A stretch of 64,000 nucleotides of DNA from assembly GCA_963693305.1 (NCBI GenBank), contig OY855903.1, forward strand, positions 28,751,955-28,815,954. Direction: 5' to 3'. Position numbers and translations under genes: made by a program. The stretch's first letter is position 1; each line of letters starts with the position of its first letter. The notes beneath the pieces were generated by a model. That model ran no database searches and was not told the DNA's origin. It saw only the letters and a program-made list of their open reading frames with translations. This DNA is from Meandrina meandrites (Eukaryota > Cnidaria > Anthozoa > Scleractinia > Meandrinidae). This document shows positions 12,250 through 23,413 of this stretch, one piece after another.

Positions 12250-13045
12250 ATTTTTAGCCGTGAACTAACGGCGAAAAGAGGACACACTAAAAAATACTGA
12301 TACGAATTTTAGCCGTTACTTAACGGCGAAGAGAGGACACACAGATCTCTTATTGATCCTATTTTTAGCCGTTACTTAACGGCGAAAAGATGACGGGCTA
12401 AAATATACCGAGCCGATTTTAGCCGTTACTTAACGGCGAAGAAAGGACACACTAAAATATAACGACTCGATTTTACCCGTTACTTAACGGCGAAATGAGG
12501 ACAAACACATATTTATAGATGCAATTTTTAGCCGTTACCTAACGGCGAAAAGAGGTCAAAGCTAAAAAAAAAAATTTGATCTGATTTTAGCCGTTAGTTA
12601 ACGGCGAAAATTGTACACTATCATATATTCTGATCCGATTTTTAGCCGTTACTTCACGGCGAAAAGAGGACATATTAAAACATACAAATCCGATTTTAGC
12701 CGTTACTTAACGGCGAAGAAAGGACACTTCAATATACAGACTCGATTTTAGCCGTTACTTAACGGCGATAAGTGTACACCCTTTTTTTGTGATCCGATTT
12801 TTAGCCGTTACTTAACGGCAAAAAGATGACACTTCATATAATTGTGACCGGATTTTAGCCGTTACTTAACGGCGATAAGTGTACACCCTTATTTTTTTAC
12901 TGATCCAATTTTTAGCCGTTACTTAACGGCAAAAAGATGACACTGTATAATATTCTGACCGGATTTTAGCCGTTACTTAACGGCGAAAAGAGGACAGACC
13001 AAAATATACTGATCCGATTTTCGCCGTTGATTAACGGCGAAAATT
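12250..13045. repeat. Array of about 15 units with the related near-palindrome GCCGTTACTTAACGGC
   Basis: About 15 copies of TTTTAGCCGTTACTTAACGGCGAA follow each other at roughly 50-57 bp spacing, with AT-rich linkers that often contain GAGGACACAC. The core differs by a base or two from that of the left array. The last unit (about 13018) reverts to TCGCCGTTGATTAACGGCGA, closer to the left-end type. The units are more diverged here than in the left array. Confidence 0.9.
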
Positions 13046-14009
13046 TGAGCAGTATAAATTATGAAATAATAATTTTCTACAGGTAAAATTAATGGCTAAA
13101 AAATAATTTTATATGTAGAGAAAGTTAATAACGAAATTTTGCAATATATCAACACCCCCACTCACCTTGTTGACCTTGTAGTTCCTGATGACCCTGTGAG
13201 AATTTACCACTGAAACTTTCCTGGTTATCGTACACAAGCAAAAGTACGGTACTCGGTGCCTACAATTAAAATGATCCAGTAAGTCTGTCTTGAAAGGAGA
13301 GTCGATGACCAAAAGAGATTTGAATACATCTTCCTCAGTATGTAATCATTCAAGACTCGGGTTGCGTTACCGCCCGTGGTGGTGGGAGTGGGGGAGGGGG
13401 TGGGGGACTGGGGTTAGTACACCATAAATTGTCCCGCTACGGTTCTAAGATCTTGCCGCTGTTGTAGGATAGAGGACATCATAACGAGCGGAGAGCGGAC
13501 ATCAAAATAGGGGCTGCACGATTTTGAGGTTTCTGAAGCTTTGATCACTTGCCCCAAACAACATTGCAACATTTAACAGTCAAAGCGGGGCTGGACTAGG
13601 CTATTATATTCTTAAATCATGAACTGCAAGATTTTGTATTCGTTTAATTTAAGGATCAAACCAGGATTACAATGCCAAAAGGAGCAAAAAGGATCCTTTT
13701 CTAAAGAATTGAGAACCTTACTTAACCGTATGCCGTGACACATACCTGTACATAGCCCACAAAAACGAGAGTACCTCCGGGCGTTACCGCTGCAGTGATA
13801 ACGCAATTCACCATGCCTACCTAGTAGGCTAACTTACAAGTTTCGAAGAGATACACGAAATAATACTGTGCAATTGTGATAGCGCTTGAGCTCCACTTCG
13901 TTGCGAACTCCCTCGAGCGAGATTGTAAATAGCTTTTTAGAAAAAAAGCGGCTAACTTATCGCTTGTGCAGTAGTATTCCGCAAGTAGTGCGCACGGTAT
14001 TACTTAGCT

Positions 14010-14143
14010 CTTATTAACCGAGCAGGAGGTCTGTATGGGAGAATCTTGACCGAGGTCGTGATCATGAGTACAGACAGAACGCAGTGTACTCATGACCGAG
14101 ATCAAGATTCTCCCATACAGACCGACTAAGCTCGGTTAATAAG
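14010..14143. repeat. Hairpin MITE in the spacer of the giant palindrome
   Basis: CTTATTAACCGAG at the left and CTCGGTTAATAAG at the right bracket two arms that share GTCTGTATGGGAGAATCTTG in inverted orientation. A short loop lies around 14072-14082. It is a compact stem-loop with no coding capacity, probably a separate small element inserted in the spacer. Confidence 0.7.
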
Positions 14144-14214
14144 ATGTTCATTATACGACCAAACTAGAAAACTTTTCACCTTAAATATTCGCTTCGGTTC
14201 GCCGTACTCGCTGA

Positions 14215-14369
14215 CATTAGGGAGCTTAAGCAAACTACGACGGCAACGGCAACGGCAACGAGAACGTCACCAAACAAAAGGCTTAATGAGCAGAACAATA
14301 GTTCTGCACGTTCGTTTGAAGTCTCGGTACAGTTCCTAGCCGTTCTCTGCAAAACAACAACGTGAAACT
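14215..14369. repeat. Dispersed repeat, copy 1
   Basis: This segment resembles 37741-37895 over about 150 bp. The shared words include AAACTACGAC, GAACGTCACCAAAC, TTAATGAGCAGAA and AACAACAACGTGAAA. It includes a short CGGCAA run. It is therefore a dispersed family of unknown type. Confidence 0.55.
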
Positions 14370-16154
14370 TCGAAACTTGTAAGTTAGCCTACTAGGTAGG
14401 CATGGTGAATTGCGTTATCACTGCAGCGGTAACGCCCAGAGGTACTCTCGTTTTTGTGGGCTATGTACAGGTATGTGTCACGGCATACGGTTAAGTAAGG
14501 TTCTCAATCCTTTAGAAAAGGATCCTTTTTGCTCCTTTTGGCATTGTAATCCTGGTTTGATCCTTAAATTAAACGAATACAAAATCTTGCAGTTCATGAT
14601 TTAAGAATATAATAGCCTAGTCCAGCCCCGCTTTGACTGTTAAATGTTGCAATGTTGTTTGGGGCAAGTGATCAAAGCTTCAGAAACCTCAAAATCGTGC
14701 AGCCCCTATTTTGATGTCCGCTCTCCGCTCGTTATGATGTCCTCTATCCTACAACAGCGGCAAGATCTTAGAACCGTAGCGGGACAATTTATGGTGTACT
14801 AACCCCAGTCCCCCACCCCCTCCCCCACTCCCACCACCACGGGCGGTAACGCAACCCGAGTCTTGAATGATTACATACTGAGGAAGATGTATTCAAATCT
14901 CTTTTGGTCATCGACTCTCCTTTCAAGACAGACTTACTGGATCATTTTAATTGTAGGCACCGAGTACCGTACTTTTGCTTGTGTACGATAACCAGGAAAG
15001 TTTCAGTGGTAAATTCTCACAGGGTCATCAGGAACTACAAGGTCAACAAGGTGAGTGGTAAATTAAATCACGAAGGACACGAAGCGACCTTATCGTTACA
15101 TGTATTAAATGGTCAGGAAACGAAACACCGTATTTGGTGTCAACTAACCGAAACAAGGAAAAGCAAGCTGCCATTTGTAGAATTTCAATGCATTTTCCCT
15201 TGTCGTTTGGCGGAAAATATTGATCAACAAAGCATCAAATTGTCAGGCAACAAGACTCGGACTGGAATGTGGTGTGTCACGCAATACTTAATCCGTGAAA
15301 ATAGCCAAGAATTCGTTCGAACTTATTTCTCAATATTGCGTTGTGCCGCAAATTTTACTTCACAATTCGACAGAAAAGGTCTTAATCTAAAACTAGAATG
15401 GCAATTTAGGCCTGGTCTATTTGCCACAAGTGAAAAATAAGGCAAGATATAGGACCATATTTTCGCGATGTTTGCATAAATTACTGAAGGTGTTCTATAA
15501 ATATTGTAGTTTTCCTCCGATTTTGAACAAGAAAGCAACCAAATGACATGTCAGCAGTAAGAACTGATAAAAATTGACTGGATGTGTACAAATTTTGGGG
15601 GTTTTATCGGCGCGAAGTATTTTTAACGAACGTTTAATATGCTGTGTTAGAACTCGTGAAAAATGGCCGTTTCATCACTTCTTGACACTGGTAATCGATA
15701 AATGCTCCACAGTGGAGAGAAACAAACTTTCTGATCATTGCAACTGCATTTTAGTAGTAAGGATAGATAGTACTACCTGTGACAGAAATATGAAGGAAAA
15801 CTATTTTGGAGTCCAAAATCGAGTGGAACGGTCTTAGTGACACGGCCTCTTAATATTCTTGTTCGTGTCGAAATAGATTCTGATTGGTTTACGAGGATTT
15901 ATCGATCAATTTTGGCAGGACAATTTTGCTCCAAAATCCAGATATGGCGTCCAAACTGTGATTGTGGGTTCTTCTTGAGCCCGCAATCAATTGACCGTGC
16001 CAACAAAGAGAACGCCATTTCGAAGGCCAAAAAGTAGCCGTGGTTGGTCGTAGTTATTACTGCCATCTTTCCAACGGATTGGGTGTAGATGCTTTCAATA
16101 TTTTCTCCTGGCAAGACGGACAATGGAGGATTAATGGGTGTTACTAAACAATGT

Positions 16155-16220
16155 AACATAGTAACGGGTAACGAGTAACGAGTAACGAGTAACGGAGTAA
16201 CGAGAAACCGAGTAACGGGA
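16155..16220. repeat. Minisatellite of GTAACGA units
   Basis: Six or more imperfect GTAACGAGTAACG units occur in tandem. They are followed by AT-rich DNA to about 16300. Confidence 0.7.
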
Positions 16221-16361
16221 AAAAAACTTCCATAGGTAAAAAAAAAATACTAAAACAAATAAATAAAAAATAATATCAAATAAAAAAACAGAAATAAGTA
16301 GCTAGATTTCCGGATTGAAATTCCTGGTATTCCATGTGGCAAGTGGAACAGTATTTTCCGG

Positions 16362-16676
16362 TTGTCTCTTTTACCTGATTTGGAGTTGCAGTTGTTCGAC
16401 GACTCTGAAGTTAAAACGGACGATATTTTGAGCGAGGACCATGTTTTTTTTTTCAGTGCAGCTAACATGCGAAGGAATTTAAATCGAGTCCACGACCACT
16501 TTGAGTATATGATACCAACGTATTTTCCTGGCAAGTGCAAGAGCCACGTTCGAAGGACGACAGAAACATGCGAGCTGTTTACTCGCCAGGTCGTGCACAC
16601 AGGGAAGGTACCACCTGGTAACGGATCTGAACGAGCAATCATTTATGCTCGAGTAAGAGCTGAAAGCTTTTGGTAA
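16362..16676 (+). pseudogene. Fragment resembling a HARBI1/PIF-Harbinger transposase N-terminus
   Basis: This 104-codon frame contains ETCELFTRQVVHTGKVPPGN followed by a GSERAII stretch. This resembles the region just before the helix-turn-helix and DDE core of Harbinger-type (HARBI1-like) transposases. The rest of a transposase, including the catalytic DDE residues, is absent. The similarity is judged by eye from a short stretch, so this is a tentative call for a broken fragment. A poly-T run in the middle (16446-16454) may mark an intron acceptor or decay. Confidence 0.35.
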
Positions 16677-16839
16677 ACAATAAACACGCCAAGCACTGCT
16701 ATTGAGAGGACCTCTTGACTGTGCGCCCATCTATCCTATTTCTTTTTCTCTTTCTTCCCTTTTTTTCGCTAGGAGAGCCTGCTTGCAGGCTAAATATTTA
16801 TAAGACTTATCGTCTTATCGGCCAGCAATCCATCGCTTC

Positions 16840-17045
16840 AGGCCTATCGATCTATCGATCTATCGATCCAGCGATCTATCGATCCATCGATCCCGCCATC
16901 TAGCGAACCATCGATCCAGCGATCTAGCAATCTGTTGATCTATCGATCCATACATCCATCGATCCATAGATCTATCGATCCATAGATCCAGCGATCAATC
17001 GATCTATCGATCCATGGATCCGGCAATCTATCGATCCGATCAATC
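16840..17045. repeat. Tetranucleotide-type simple repeat (ATCG/ATCT/ATCC)
   Basis: The stretch is an imperfect run of GATC-TATC-GATC-CATC words, about 200 bp long. Its reading frames are low-complexity and not genes. Confidence 0.85.
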
Positions 17046-18725
17046 CATCCATCAGTGAACTATCAGTCCACAGCATCGCTCCAGAGATCCTATGGTCTAC
17101 GATCCACTGACTGATACAAGTTATTTTCTAAAGTTATTTCACTTTTCGCATGACGTCAGTTGTGAGGCTTTTACACCGAGGTAAAGCAACGAACGGCTTA
17201 ACTTAACGATGAAAGTGGAAATATCACTAGATGAAATTACCGCTGTGACAGTTTTGTTTGTGCGATTGCCTTTGTTTGACTCAGAAGCCAAGAAGTTTTC
17301 GCCACCTCTCTTTGCTCTCCTGTCCGCCATGATCCTTGTGTCTTTACAATTTCATTGCTGAACGTCATTTCCGGTGTAATCTGAGCGTTTGGCCGAGCGC
17401 GAAAAGAAACCACCTCGAATTGCGAAATCCAAACTTCGAGGCTCAAAAAACACTCTAAAAAATCGCTTTTGATCTCTTAAACCCGCGTATTTGTGTTAAG
17501 ATATAAACAAGCAAATTAAGCAAAATTATATTTTTACTTCATAGGCACTTTAAATCGATAGATACACTGAATACATCTGGATAATCGCGAGATTCTCGAG
17601 TTAAATTTATACAATAACCGAGTTACTGCGCGTTGTGATTGGCTGATGCCTGTCATCTATTAGAGTACAGACACACAGATGACGTCACTGCGCGTCCTTG
17701 AATTTCGACAGAGTTAAACAAAGCGATCTTAAAGTGAAATATATAGCTATCGACATAACCTTGAACATTTTAAGAAATTAGAATTTATAAAATGTCCAAG
17801 GATGAATATTCTACATCTGATTATTTAAATCACTTAAAACAAATTACCGAAAGGCGACATTTAGCGAAATTTAAAATAAGTTATCAAACATATTATTGAA
17901 CTTGGTCGATATTATACCAATCATCTGCCTAATTCAAATCAAGTGGAAAATGAAACTCATCTCTTGTTTTAACGTAGCGCATACTTTGCCCAGAGGCAGA
18001 CATTCTTTAATCATACCCGTGAAATACATATCTCTTGGACAAGACAAGCGCTGTGTACGTACAAATCATTCGAAAATATGACTGTGTGCAAACAATACAA
18101 TTTGCGAACAGCTAAAAGATCACATGCTTTTCGCTTATCTGGCGAAACTCACTTCAAAATTCGAGCAAATTAAATTGATTTACTATGGTTATTTGCAGTA
18201 GCAACTTAGAACGATTGAGAGTGCGAAAACTGTAATAATATTAATTAGAGTTTGAATTCCTTTCACTCTGTTTTCTGTTTGTTTTTCGTCAAATCCGAGC
18301 GAGCCGATTTTCTATCCTTGTACCTATCGACTGTACTCGGCAAGCCATCTAGTCTTTTGGCTGTACTTTAAGCAACTCTCTCGGTAGTCGTACTCTAAAT
18401 TATAGAACTTTGCTAAAACAAGCTTTGTATGCTTTGAGTTCATGACATAAAGGTAACCTGAAACCAAAAAAGATATCCATGTCATTAATTTCATTCCAGG
18501 CTGGTGAAAGCGTAACTGTTTATTGTGTTCCTTCTCATTTGATTGTTTCAGCGTTTTCTTTGTTTTATTTTCTTCTAGCTATACGCTTAGTTCTTTCGCT
18601 CCAACTGCGGCGGGCGGCAAAATTCATTGTTGTGAACCATCCTCAGTAAATATTCATTATGATCATTTGAGATAATCATATCCTCGGTTTTAATCATCAG
18701 ATAGACCAAGATTTCAATATCTTAA

Positions 18726-19358
18726 AGGAGAAGTTCACTCCAGAATGGCCATTTATTTTCTTTACGCCAATAAAAAGTTTATACAAAAATATGTTATTCA
18801 CCAAAATTTCAGCTTCCAACGAGCGCTAAATCCCTACGAAATCTTTCTCTAAAGTAGCCCAAAATTCGACAACTGAACGCCGCCATCTTGGAGCTAGTAA
18901 TGTATGCGTGACGTCAAAGAGCTCAGCCTGAAGTTTAGCGGGAAAATTTAAATACTCGAAACTCCTTGTTTCTTTGTAGTGGCTTTTGTTTGTCAAAATG
19001 CCTGTTTGTGCAGCTCCATGTTTCTCAAACAGAGCTCCAAGAGATACAAAAAACCTTTCACCTTTTCTTTCCTTTCAGACAGGCATTTTGACAAACAAAA
19101 GCCACTTCAAAGAAACAAGGAGTTTGAAGTATTTAAATTTTCCCGCTAAGCTTCAGGCTGAGCTCTTTGACGTCACGCATACATTACTAGCTCCAAGATG
19201 GCGGCGTTCAGTTGTCGAATTTTGGGCTACTTTAGAAAAAGATTTCGTAGGGATTTAGCGCTCGTTGGAAGCTGACATTTTGGCGAATAACATATTTTTG
19301 TATAAACTTTTTATTGGCGTAAAGAAAATAAATGGCCATTCTGGAGTGAACTTCTCCT
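18726..19358. mobile_element. Kolobok-like TTAA foldback carrying a THAP-domain fragment
   Basis: TTAA flanks the element at 18722-18725 and 19359-19362. Unit B at about 22195-22198 has the single uninterrupted TTAA, so the insertion is proven by comparison. The ends are AGGAGAAGTTCACTCC in inverted orientation. The two 280-bp arms (18726-19005 and 19079-19358) surround a 73-bp loop. Reading + from 18998, the arm end and loop encode MPVCAAPCFSNRAPRD and go on to LSPFLSFQ. This matches the start of a THAP zinc finger (M-P, C-x3-C, N-R, and a F..F in place of FxxFP). Kolobok transposases are known to combine THAP fingers with TTAA targets, which supports the family call. The fragment cannot be functional. 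Confidence 0.75.
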
Positions 19359-19383
19359 TTAATTTGGTCTATCTGATGATTAA

Positions 19384-19805
19384 AGTGCCTATGAAGTAAA
19401 AAATATTTATTGCTTATTTTTAAGGCTTTTCAAAATATAGACGAATGGCGTTTTCCTTTTTAAAATATCTTTTTTCGTTTTAGAGATATTTAGGTTTTTG
19501 TATTATGCAAATGAGGAAAGTGATAACGTCATTAATCGTTCCACAAAAAGATAAATCACTTAATCAAGCATATCTCTTGGAGTATTAAAACGGTGTTCTT
19601 CAAACTTGGCACCATCAATGTTCATCATAAAAGGCACATGATGGCACCCGTTGCGCCGTTGCCATGGCAACAGTTTTGCTGCATATTACAAAAACCTAAA
19701 TATCCCCATAACGAAAGAAGATATTTCAAAAAGGAAAACGCCATTCGTCTTTATTTCGAAAAGCCCTAAAAATAAGCAGTAATTATTTTTTACTTCATAT
19801 GCACT
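19384..19805. mobile_element. TTAA MITE, copy in unit A
   Basis: TTAA occurs at both edges (19380-19383 and 19806-19809). The terminal inverted repeats begin AGTGCC(T/A)(A/G)TGAAGTAAAAAA and the arms are roughly 130 bp. The corresponding place in unit C (about 25252-25255) has a short TTGA-like junction without the element. A fragment of the same family end, ACTTCATAGGCACTTTAA, lies at about 17536-17553. There is no gene. Confidence 0.75.
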
Positions 19806-20095
19806 TTAAAACCGAGGTTTACTTTAAAAATTAATGTTAATTATTCGTACAAACGAGTCGAGCGTAGTGCTGCCTTTTCGGGGAGCGGGAGTTTACTGGT
19901 ACAATAGAACATAGGTTTTTGACTTTTTTGACCAATTAGACTGCGCGTAGTATCTGAGGTTAGTTCATATAATTTCTTAATATTCTAGTGATTCTGATAG
20001 ATATAAAAGTCCTCACTCATTGTTTTTTCTTTAATCGCCACTTAACAGCTTTTTTGTATTTTCGACTGATCCATTTTTTCTTTGCTTCTATACAG

Positions 20096-20167
20096 GTATC
20101 TAAGCTACAATAAAATAGAAGCGCTACCTGAAGGAATATTTCAAAGCTTACCAATGCTGCATTACCT
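20096..20167 (+). CDS. Leucine-rich-repeat exon, unit A
   Basis: This 72-nt exon is flanked by an acceptor (TTCTATACAG before 20096) with a T-rich tract and a donor (GTAAGT from 20168). It translates as one LRR, YLSYNKIEALPEGIF followed by QSLPMLHYL, with the LxxNxI and LPxGxFxxL consensus of extracellular LRR proteins. Both splice junctions are phase 2, so the exon can be added or skipped without a frameshift. Single-repeat 72-nt exons are typical of LRR-containing receptors such as LGR-type GPCRs and related secreted LRR proteins. Which protein this is cannot be said from one exon. Confidence 0.8.
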
Positions 20168-20743
20168 GTAAGTACATGCATCTGGCAAGATATCAATGAA
20201 CGAAGTCACGATAATTGTTTTTTGTCTAATTTCTAGAGGTGAATATAAGAATGGAACATTTTGATTGGCTGAAATTCTCTAGTTTATGACGCTATATTCA
20301 CTTCGCCAGAAGGTGATTATAGCATTTCAGGGCTTGGTTACTCAGCCGCGCCACCTTTGCCATCCACGCAAGTAAACATGGCAGCATTTGCTGAATGAAA
20401 TTTTCGTTCATTCTGAAAAAATCACTCCACATCCGGAGTATTCAACACAGTAGGAATTTGGAAATTGTCTGCCAAGGCTCTTGGACAGAAAATATTTTCA
20501 AGAGATGATTCTCAAGGCATTAGCATTGATGGTAAACACGGTGGTTTTGTAGATCGCACGAGGCCATGAGAAACTCAATTCGATCGATTGACCCAAAACT
20601 ATTCAGAGCTGCCCGACTCATTTCAAGCCGATTTACACAATTGTTCAGAAGTCGCCAATGACTAATCAAAGGTACTAAATATCTATAAAAAAAAAAAGCA
20701 GAGACCGATACAACGTAGAAAGGTTTTAAATTTGTGTACTATA

Positions 20744-20772
20744 TTGCGGCTGGCCAAACCAGCCTTCTTCAG
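20744..20772 (-). ncRNA. Hammerhead-ribozyme-like core of PLE (unit A), mutated
   Basis: On the minus strand CTGAAGA is followed by a perfect GGCTGG/CCAGCC stem and then GCAA. The order matches the hammerhead core CUGANGA, stem II, GAAA, with one base changed in the last block. Hammerhead motifs are known in the terminal regions of Penelope-like elements. Stems I and III were not verified, and the altered GAAA makes activity unlikely. Confidence 0.4.
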
Positions 20773-20942
20773 GTACAATGGGAAATTACATCGCAAGGGT
20801 TTTATATGTAGTGATTGCGGTATTTTGCGTAATACCAGAAATACGTAAAGGTAATAAAATTGACAGTGTAGAATGCAATACAAATAAAGTAAAATAAACT
20901 AAAAATAATAAAATAGCTGATAATACAGTACAGAGAAATAAA

Positions 20943-21251
20943 TCAGTATGTTTCTTCGCGGATGTTAAGACTTTCGGGATCAATTGTCCCGCCTTTTAAG
21001 ATTAAAAAGGCTTCCCTGGCCTTACGGATTGATGGATTGATGTCATTAGCAGTGTGGTTAGGAGAGGAAAGGAAATGTTCTGCAACTGTAGTAGGTTTAG
21101 ATTTAGTGTTAGGGTTATCTATGGTACGGCGGTGTTCGTTAAAACGGTCTTTTAAACGTCGTTTAGTCTCTCCTATGTATTGTAAATTACAGTGGTGACA
21201 TTGAATCATGTAGATGAGGTTTTTAGTGTCACAGATCAAGTTTTTAGTGTC
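20943..21251 (-). pseudogene. Penelope-like GIY-YIG endonuclease fragment (unit A)
   Basis: The minus-strand frame encodes LIYMIQCHHCNLQYIGETKR, the I/VY-YIG pattern of the PLE endonuclease, followed by RLKDRFNEHRRTIDN with the conserved Arg and His. It ends at REETY and a stop. Everything upstream (reverse transcriptase) is absent in this unit. The start is chimeric, with a duplicated CDTKNLI word at the tandem junction. The sequence 20690-20942 is the matching 3' untranslated part. Confidence 0.85.
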
Positions 21252-22214
21252 ACAGATCAATGTTCAAGGATGAATATTCTACATCTGATTATTTAAATCA
21301 CTTAAAACAAATTACCGAAAGGCGACATTTAGCGAAATTTAAAATAAGTTATCAAACATATTATTGAACTTGGTCGATATTATACCAATCATCTGCCTAA
21401 TTCAAATCAAGTGGAAAATGAAACTCATCTCTTGTTTTAACGTAGCGCATACTTTGCCCAGAGGCAGACATTCTTTAATCATATCCGTGAAATACATATA
21501 TCTTGGACAAGACAAGCGCTGTGTACGTACAAATCATTCGAAAATATGACTGTGTGCAAACAATACAATTTGCGAACAGCTAAAAGATCACATGCTTTTC
21601 GCTTATCTGGCGAAACTCACTTCAAAATTCGAGCAAATTAAATTGATTTACTATGGTTATTTGCAGTAGCAACGTAGAACGATTGAGAGTGCGAAAACTG
21701 TAATAATATTAATTAGAGTTTGAATTCCTTTCACTCTGTTTTCTGTTTGTTTTCCGTCAAATCCGAGCGAGCCGATTTTCTATCCTTGTACCTATCGACT
21801 GTACTCGGCAAGCCATCTAGTCTTTTGGCTGTACTTTAAGCAACTCTCTCGGTAGTCGTACTCTAAATTATAGAACTTTGCTAAAACAAGCTTTGTATGC
21901 TTTGAGTTCATGACATAAAGGTAACCTGAAACCAAAAAAGATATCCATGTCATTAATTTCATTCCAGGTTGGTGAAAGCGTAACTGTTTATTGTGTTCCT
22001 TCTCATTTGATTGTTTCAGCGTTTTCTTTGTTTTATTTTCTTCTAGCTATACGCTTAGTTCTTTCGCTCCAACTGCGGCGGGCGGCAAAATTCATTGTTG
22101 TGAACCATCCTCAGTAAATATTCATTATGATCATTTGAGATAATCATATCCTCGGTTTTAATCATCAGATAGACCAAGATTTCAATATCTTAATTTGGTC
22201 TATCTGATGATTAA

Positions 22215-22637
22215 AGTGCCTGTGAAGTAAAAAATATTTATTGCTTATTTTTAAGGCTTTTCAAAATATAGACGAATGGCGTTTTCCTTTTTAAAATATC
22301 TTTTTTCGTTTTAGAGATATTTAGGTTTTTGTATTATGCAAATGAGGAAAGTGATAACGTCATTAATCGTTCCACAAAAAGATAAATCACTTAATCAAGC
22401 ATATCTCTTGGAGTATTAAAACGGTGTTCTTCAAACTTGGCACCATCAATGTTCATCATAAAAGGCACATGATGGCACCCGTTGCGCCGTTGCCATGGCA
22501 ACAGTTTTGCTGCATATTACAAAAACCTAAATATCTCCATAGCGAAAGAAGATATTTCAAAAAGGAAAACGCCATTCGTCTTTATTTCGAAAAGCCTTAA
22601 AAATAAGCAGTAATTATTTTTTTACTTCATATGCACT
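22215..22637. mobile_element. TTAA MITE, copy in unit B
   Basis: This is the orthologous copy of the element at 19384-19805, with TTAA at 22211-22214 and 22638-22641. It differs by a few substitutions and an extra T in a T run. It was present before units A and B separated, or was duplicated with them. Confidence 0.75.
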
Positions 22638-22928
22638 TTAAAACCGAGGTTTACTTTAAAAATTAATGTTAATTATTCGTACAAACGAGTCGAGCGTAGT
22701 GCTGCCTTTTCGGGGAGCGGGAGTTTACTGGTACAATAGAACATAGGTTTTTGACTTTTTTGACCAATTAGACTGCGCGTAGTATCTGAGGTTAGTTCAT
22801 ATAATTTCTTAATATTCTAGTGATTCTGATAGATATAAAAGTCCTCACTCATTGTTTTTTCTTTAATCGCCACTTAACAGCTTTTTTTGTATTTTCGACT
22901 GATCCATTTTTTCTTTGCTTCTATACAG

Positions 22929-23000
22929 GCATCTAGACTACAATAAAATAGAAGCGCTACCTGAAGGAATATTTCAAAGCTTACCAATGCTGCGTTTCCT
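22929..23000 (+). CDS. Leucine-rich-repeat exon, unit B
   Basis: This is a 72-nt exon with acceptor CTATACAG and donor GTAAGT. It encodes HLDYNKIEALPEGIF followed by QSLPMLRFL, again one LRR with phase 2 junctions at both ends. Four residues differ from the unit A exon (YLS to HLD, HY to RF), while the surrounding intron differs very little. That hints at relaxed or positive selection on exposed positions. Confidence 0.8.
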
Positions 23001-23413
23001 GTAAGTACATGCATCTGGCAAGATATCAATGAACGAAGTCACGATAATTGTTTTTTAGTGTAATTTCTAGATGTGAATATAAGAATGGAACATTTTGATT
23101 GGCTGAAATTCTCTAGTTTATGACGCTATATTCACTTCGCCAGAAGGTGATTATAGCATTTCAGGGCTTGGTTACTCAGCCGCGCCACCTTTGCCATCCA
23201 CGCAAGTAAACATGGCAGCATTTGCTGAATGAAATTTTCGTTCATTCTGAAAAAATCACTCCACATCCGGAGTATTCAACACAGTAGGAATTTGGAAATT
23301 GTCTGCCAAGGCTTTTGGACAGAAAATATTTTCAAGAGATGATTCTCAAGGCATTAGCATTGATGGTAAACACTGTGGTTTTGTAGATCGCATTAGGCCA
23401 TGAGAAACTCAAT

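Larger units (their letters stand above)
10380..13157. mobile_element. Foldback-like element with subterminal palindrome arrays (GCCGTTAATTAACGGC type)
   Basis: A 2778-bp insertion in the left arm of the giant palindrome is flanked by perfect 9-bp direct repeats CCACTCACC (10371-10379 and 13158-13166). The uninterrupted right arm at about 15049-15057 gives the exact empty site. The outermost 90-100 bp of the two ends are diverged inverted repeats sharing TTTTTTAGCCA. Inside each end lies a tandem array of short palindromes (10474-10871 and about 12250-13045). The centre (10872-12249) has no recognisable gene and includes a long G tract at about 12139-12170. The 9-bp duplication resembles Mutator-like and Drosophila FB-type elements. 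Confidence 0.8.
9578..15849. mobile_element. Giant TTAA-flanked palindrome (foldback element)
   Basis: Both ends read TTAA-GAGGCCGTGTCAC in inverted orientation (TTAA at 9574-9577 and 15850-15853). The left arm is 9578-10379 plus 13167-13846 (about 1482 bp once a later insertion is removed). The right arm is 14370-15849 (1480 bp). The arms are nearly identical over their whole length, which implies recent formation or gene conversion. A 523-bp spacer (13847-14369) separates them and contains a smaller hairpin. TTAA targets are typical of piggyBac and Kolobok families. No transposase is present, so this is a non-autonomous foldback copy. Open frames in the arms (for example 15574-15837) match no known protein family by eye. 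Confidence 0.85.
17793..21260 (+). repeat. Tandem duplication unit A (LRR exon plus Penelope-like fragment)
   Basis: This is the first of three head-to-tail copies that start with TGTCCAAGGATGAATATTC and end inside a PLE fragment. Sequence identity to units B and C is very high, with only scattered point changes. Unit A is the longest because it alone holds the 633-bp TTAA element at 18726-19358. An older, diverged relative of the left part of the unit lies at 37976-44820. All three units share the same PLE boundary, so the PLE insertion came before the triplication. Confidence 0.88.

Noticed and set aside
15574..15837. 87-codon frame conserved in both arms of the giant palindrome (also 9590-9853) as a gene
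   Set aside because: Its conservation follows from arm identity; no domain is recognised and substitutions are not obviously synonymous.
18986..19258. Complete THAP-domain protein
   Set aside because: Only the first 26 or so residues match a THAP finger; the rest is the reverse arm of the foldback element.
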